Program-made: the position numbers and the translations under genes
DNA from: Rhodobacteraceae bacterium bin131
GTDB taxonomy: Bacteria; Pseudomonadota; Alphaproteobacteria; Rhodobacterales; Rhodobacteraceae
Direction: 5' to 3'
NCBI GenBank assembly: GCA_002239085.1
Contig: MPNP01000006.1
Coordinates: 1-64,000 of the forward strand
DNA: 64,000 nt
Notes under the pieces: model-generated
What the model saw: the letters and a program-made list of their open reading frames with translations, nothing else
What the model was told of the DNA's origin: nothing
Database searches by the model: none
Part shown: positions 61,821 through 64,000 of the stretch, piece after piece
How the letters are laid out: the number at the start of each line of letters is the position of its first letter
Numbering within the stretch: the stretch's first letter is position 1

Positions 61821-63827
61821 GTGATTAACAAAATTCTCATTGCAAATCGAGGTGAAATTGCCTGCCGCATTATCAAAACGGCTCAGCGCCTGGGTATCAA
61901 AACCGTAGCCGTTTACTCTGATGCTGATAGAAAAGCACTGCATGTTCAGATGGCTGATGAAGAATTATATATTGGTCCAGCCGAGGCGACTCATTCGTAT
62001 CTCGTTATTGACAAAATTATTGAAGCCGTTAAAGCGAGCCAATCAGACGCAGTACACCCAGGGTATGGCTTTCTCTCGGAAAATGCTTCATTTGTTCAGC
62101 GCTTAGAGCACGAAAAGATTGTGTTCATCGGCCCGCCTGCTCGTGCCATTGAGTTAATGGGGGACAAACTCAAATCCAAGAAAATTGCTGCAAACGCTGG
62201 TGTTTCAACTGTTCCAGGTCATCTCGGTATAGTTGAATCTACAGATGCGGCTTTGGGCATTGCCCGTGAAATTGGCTTCCCCGTAATGATTAAGGCATCA
62301 GCTGGTGGCGGTGGTAAGGGCATGCGGGTCGCTAATAATGAAAATGAAGTCATTGAAGGATTTAAGTCGTCACAAAATGAAGCCGCAAATTCATTTGGTG
62401 ATAATCGCCTCATCATTGAGAAATTCATTGAATCACCCCGCCACATAGAAATCCAAGTCCTTGCCGATTCGTTAGGCAACTGTATTTATCTCAACGAACG
62501 TGAATGCTCAATTCAACGCCGCAATCAAAAAGTAATTGAAGAAGCACCCTCACCCTTCCTTGACTCCCAAACTCGACAATCTATGGGGGAACAAGCTGTT
62601 CGTTTAGCGAAAGCTGTTGATTATCAGTCAGCCGGAACTGTGGAGTTCATTGTAGACAAGGACAAAAACTTTTATTTTCTTGAAATGAATACGCGACTTC
62701 AAGTGGAGCATCCTGTTACTGAGTTGACAACAGGCATTGACCTCGTTGAGCAAATGATTCGAGTGGCCACTAATAATCCCCTTGAATTATCACAGGATCA
62801 GGTCCCCCTGAATGGTTGGGCCATTGAGTCGAGAGTTTATGCTGAAGACCCACGACGTAACTTTTTACCTTCAACAGGCCGACTATCACGGTATCGTCCA
62901 CCCCAAGAAATGACCACTTCAGAAATTGTTATCCGCAATGACACAGGCGTTTATGAAGGTGACGAGATTAGCGTTTATTATGATCCAATGATTGCTAAAC
63001 TGTGCAGTTGGGCAAGCGATAGAAAATCAGCAATACTTGCTATGCAAGAAGCATTGGACTGTTTTGAAATTGAAGGTATCGCTCATAATCTAGCTTTTTT
63101 ATCAACTGTGTATGATCACCCACGTTTTATTGAGGGTAACATCACAACTGGATTCATTGAGGAAGAATTTAAAAGCGGCTTCTCGGGTGCAGTGCTACCG
63201 CCTACAACCTTGCAAATGCTTGCATCTTGTACGGCATATATATTCCATATGCAGGAATTACGCAAATCGGCGATTTCAGGGCAGATGGCCGCACCCTATT
63301 ATCCCATTGAAAGGAATTTAGCCATCCTCATCGATAACGAGACCTATTCACTTAAATTGTCTACAGTTGGGGATAAAATTAAGACTATATTTAAAGATGA
63401 TGGCCTGACTCATTTCATTGAGTCGCACTGGCGACCAAATCAACATTATGGAACTTTCCAGGTAGAACGCTCAAAGATTCATTTAAAAATCAGTTATATC
63501 CCTTACGGGTACCAACTCAACTATCGGGGAAGTGATCTCACAGTTTTGGTGAAAACATCAAAACAGATCAATCTTTCTGCTTACATGAAAGAAATAATCC
63601 CACCCGACACGACTAAAATATTACAATGCCCAATGCCAGGATTATTAACAGATATTTTTGTTTCCATAGGGGACACCGTAGAAGAAGGTCAACCTCTATG
63701 TACTATTGAAGCAATGAAAATGGAAAATGTGCTTAAAGCTCCAAAAGGAGCGCGTATTTCAGCTATAAAAGTTGCGCCTGGAGATACGTTGCTTGTTGAC
63801 CAAACGATTATTGAGTTTGAGACTTAG
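61821..63827 (+). CDS. pccA: Propionyl-CoA carboxylase alpha subunit (biotin carboxylase plus biotin carrier domains)
   Basis: KILIANRGEIACRIIKTAQRLGI, MIKASAGGGGKGMRVA, biotinyl motif CTIEAMKMENVLKA; GTG start proposed at 61821 (ORF track opens at TTG 61806). Confidence 0.94.
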   Translation: MINKILIANRGEIACRIIKTAQRLGIKTVAVYSDADRKALHVQMADEELYIGPAEATHSYLVIDKIIEAVKASQSDAVHPGYGFLSENASFVQRLEHEKIVFIGPPARAIELMGDKLKSKKIAANAGVSTVPGHLGIVESTDAALGIAREIGFPVMIKASAGGGGKGMRVANNENEVIEGFKSSQNEAANSFGDNRLIIEKFIESPRHIEIQVLADSLGNCIYLNERECSIQRRNQKVIEEAPSPFLDSQTRQSMGEQAVRLAKAVDYQSAGTVEFIVDKDKNFYFLEMNTRLQVEHPVTELTTGIDLVEQMIRVATNNPLELSQDQVPLNGWAIESRVYAEDPRRNFLPSTGRLSRYRPPQEMTTSEIVIRNDTGVYEGDEISVYYDPMIAKLCSWASDRKSAILAMQEALDCFEIEGIAHNLAFLSTVYDHPRFIEGNITTGFIEEEFKSGFSGAVLPPTTLQMLASCTAYIFHMQELRKSAISGQMAAPYYPIERNLAILIDNETYSLKLSTVGDKIKTIFKDDGLTHFIESHWRPNQHYGTFQVERSKIHLKISYIPYGYQLNYRGSDLTVLVKTSKQINLSAYMKEIIPPDTTKILQCPMPGLLTDIFVSIGDTVEEGQPLCTIEAMKMENVLKAPKGARISAIKVAPGDTLLVDQTIIEFET

Positions 63828-63837
63828 TATAACAATA

Positions 63838-64000
63838 CTATCGTCCTTTTAATTTGATTTCCTGCTGTCTCATGGGGAGCTTATCAATGGCTCGACTTAT
63901 CTCCCTGATTGTCCAAGGGTTAGGTTTGCGAAGGAAAGTTCTTCCATCTTTCCCAACCACTAACATGTCAAAACCTCGGGGATGATAGGACCGCCTGATT
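63838..64000 (-). CDS. Hypothetical protein, truncated by the window edge
   Basis: Manual minus-strand reading gives YHPRGFDMLVVGKDGRTFLRKPNPWTIREISRAIDKLPMRQQEIKLKGR* open to the window end. Confidence 0.5.
   Translation of the reverse strand, partial: IRRSYHPRGFDMLVVGKDGRTFLRKPNPWTIREISRAIDKLPMRQQEIKLKGR

Overview
The window is AT-rich alphaproteobacterial chromosome, probably Rhodobacterales-like or a related marine lineage. That placement rests on gene content, a TCA gene order I recall from Rhodobacter, and a tRNA-His with the alphaproteobacterial A73/no-G-1 signature. I see no phage, transposon or CRISPR array. Main blocks: (i) 0.3-6.8 kb, a minus-strand cassette of ROK regulator, M20 hydrolase and RbsB/C/A-like ABC transporter with an embedded YhfX-like PLP racemase; (ii) 7.3-19.8 kb, lpd-sucB-sucA, sucD-sucC, mdh, malyl-CoA lyase and divergent mesaconyl-CoA hydratase; (iii) 20.0-26.2 kb, a compact his operon hisG-hisN-hisC::hisB-hisH-hisA-hisF-hisIE that looks enterobacterial in its proteins and order, lacks hisD and contains an in-frame HisC-HisB fusion; (iv) 27.2-30.9 kb, sdhCDAB with a small lipoprotein gene between sdhA and sdhB; (v) 31-64 kb, mostly housekeeping genes (carD, ltaE, an ABC exporter split by an apparent 1-nt frameshift, folate cyclo-ligase, mmcB, umuDC, tRNA-His, gdh, lepA, rpmB, meaB, efp, a SuhB-like pseudoenzyme, ygfZ with a probable CTG start, yebC, pccB, pccA). 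The observations most worth follow-up are the rearranged his operon with its HisC::HisB fusion, the SuhB homologue lacking its metal ligands, the racemase-containing ABC cassette, the CTG-start ygfZ and the split ABC exporter. All identifications come from reading the sequence and remembered family motifs; no searches were run.
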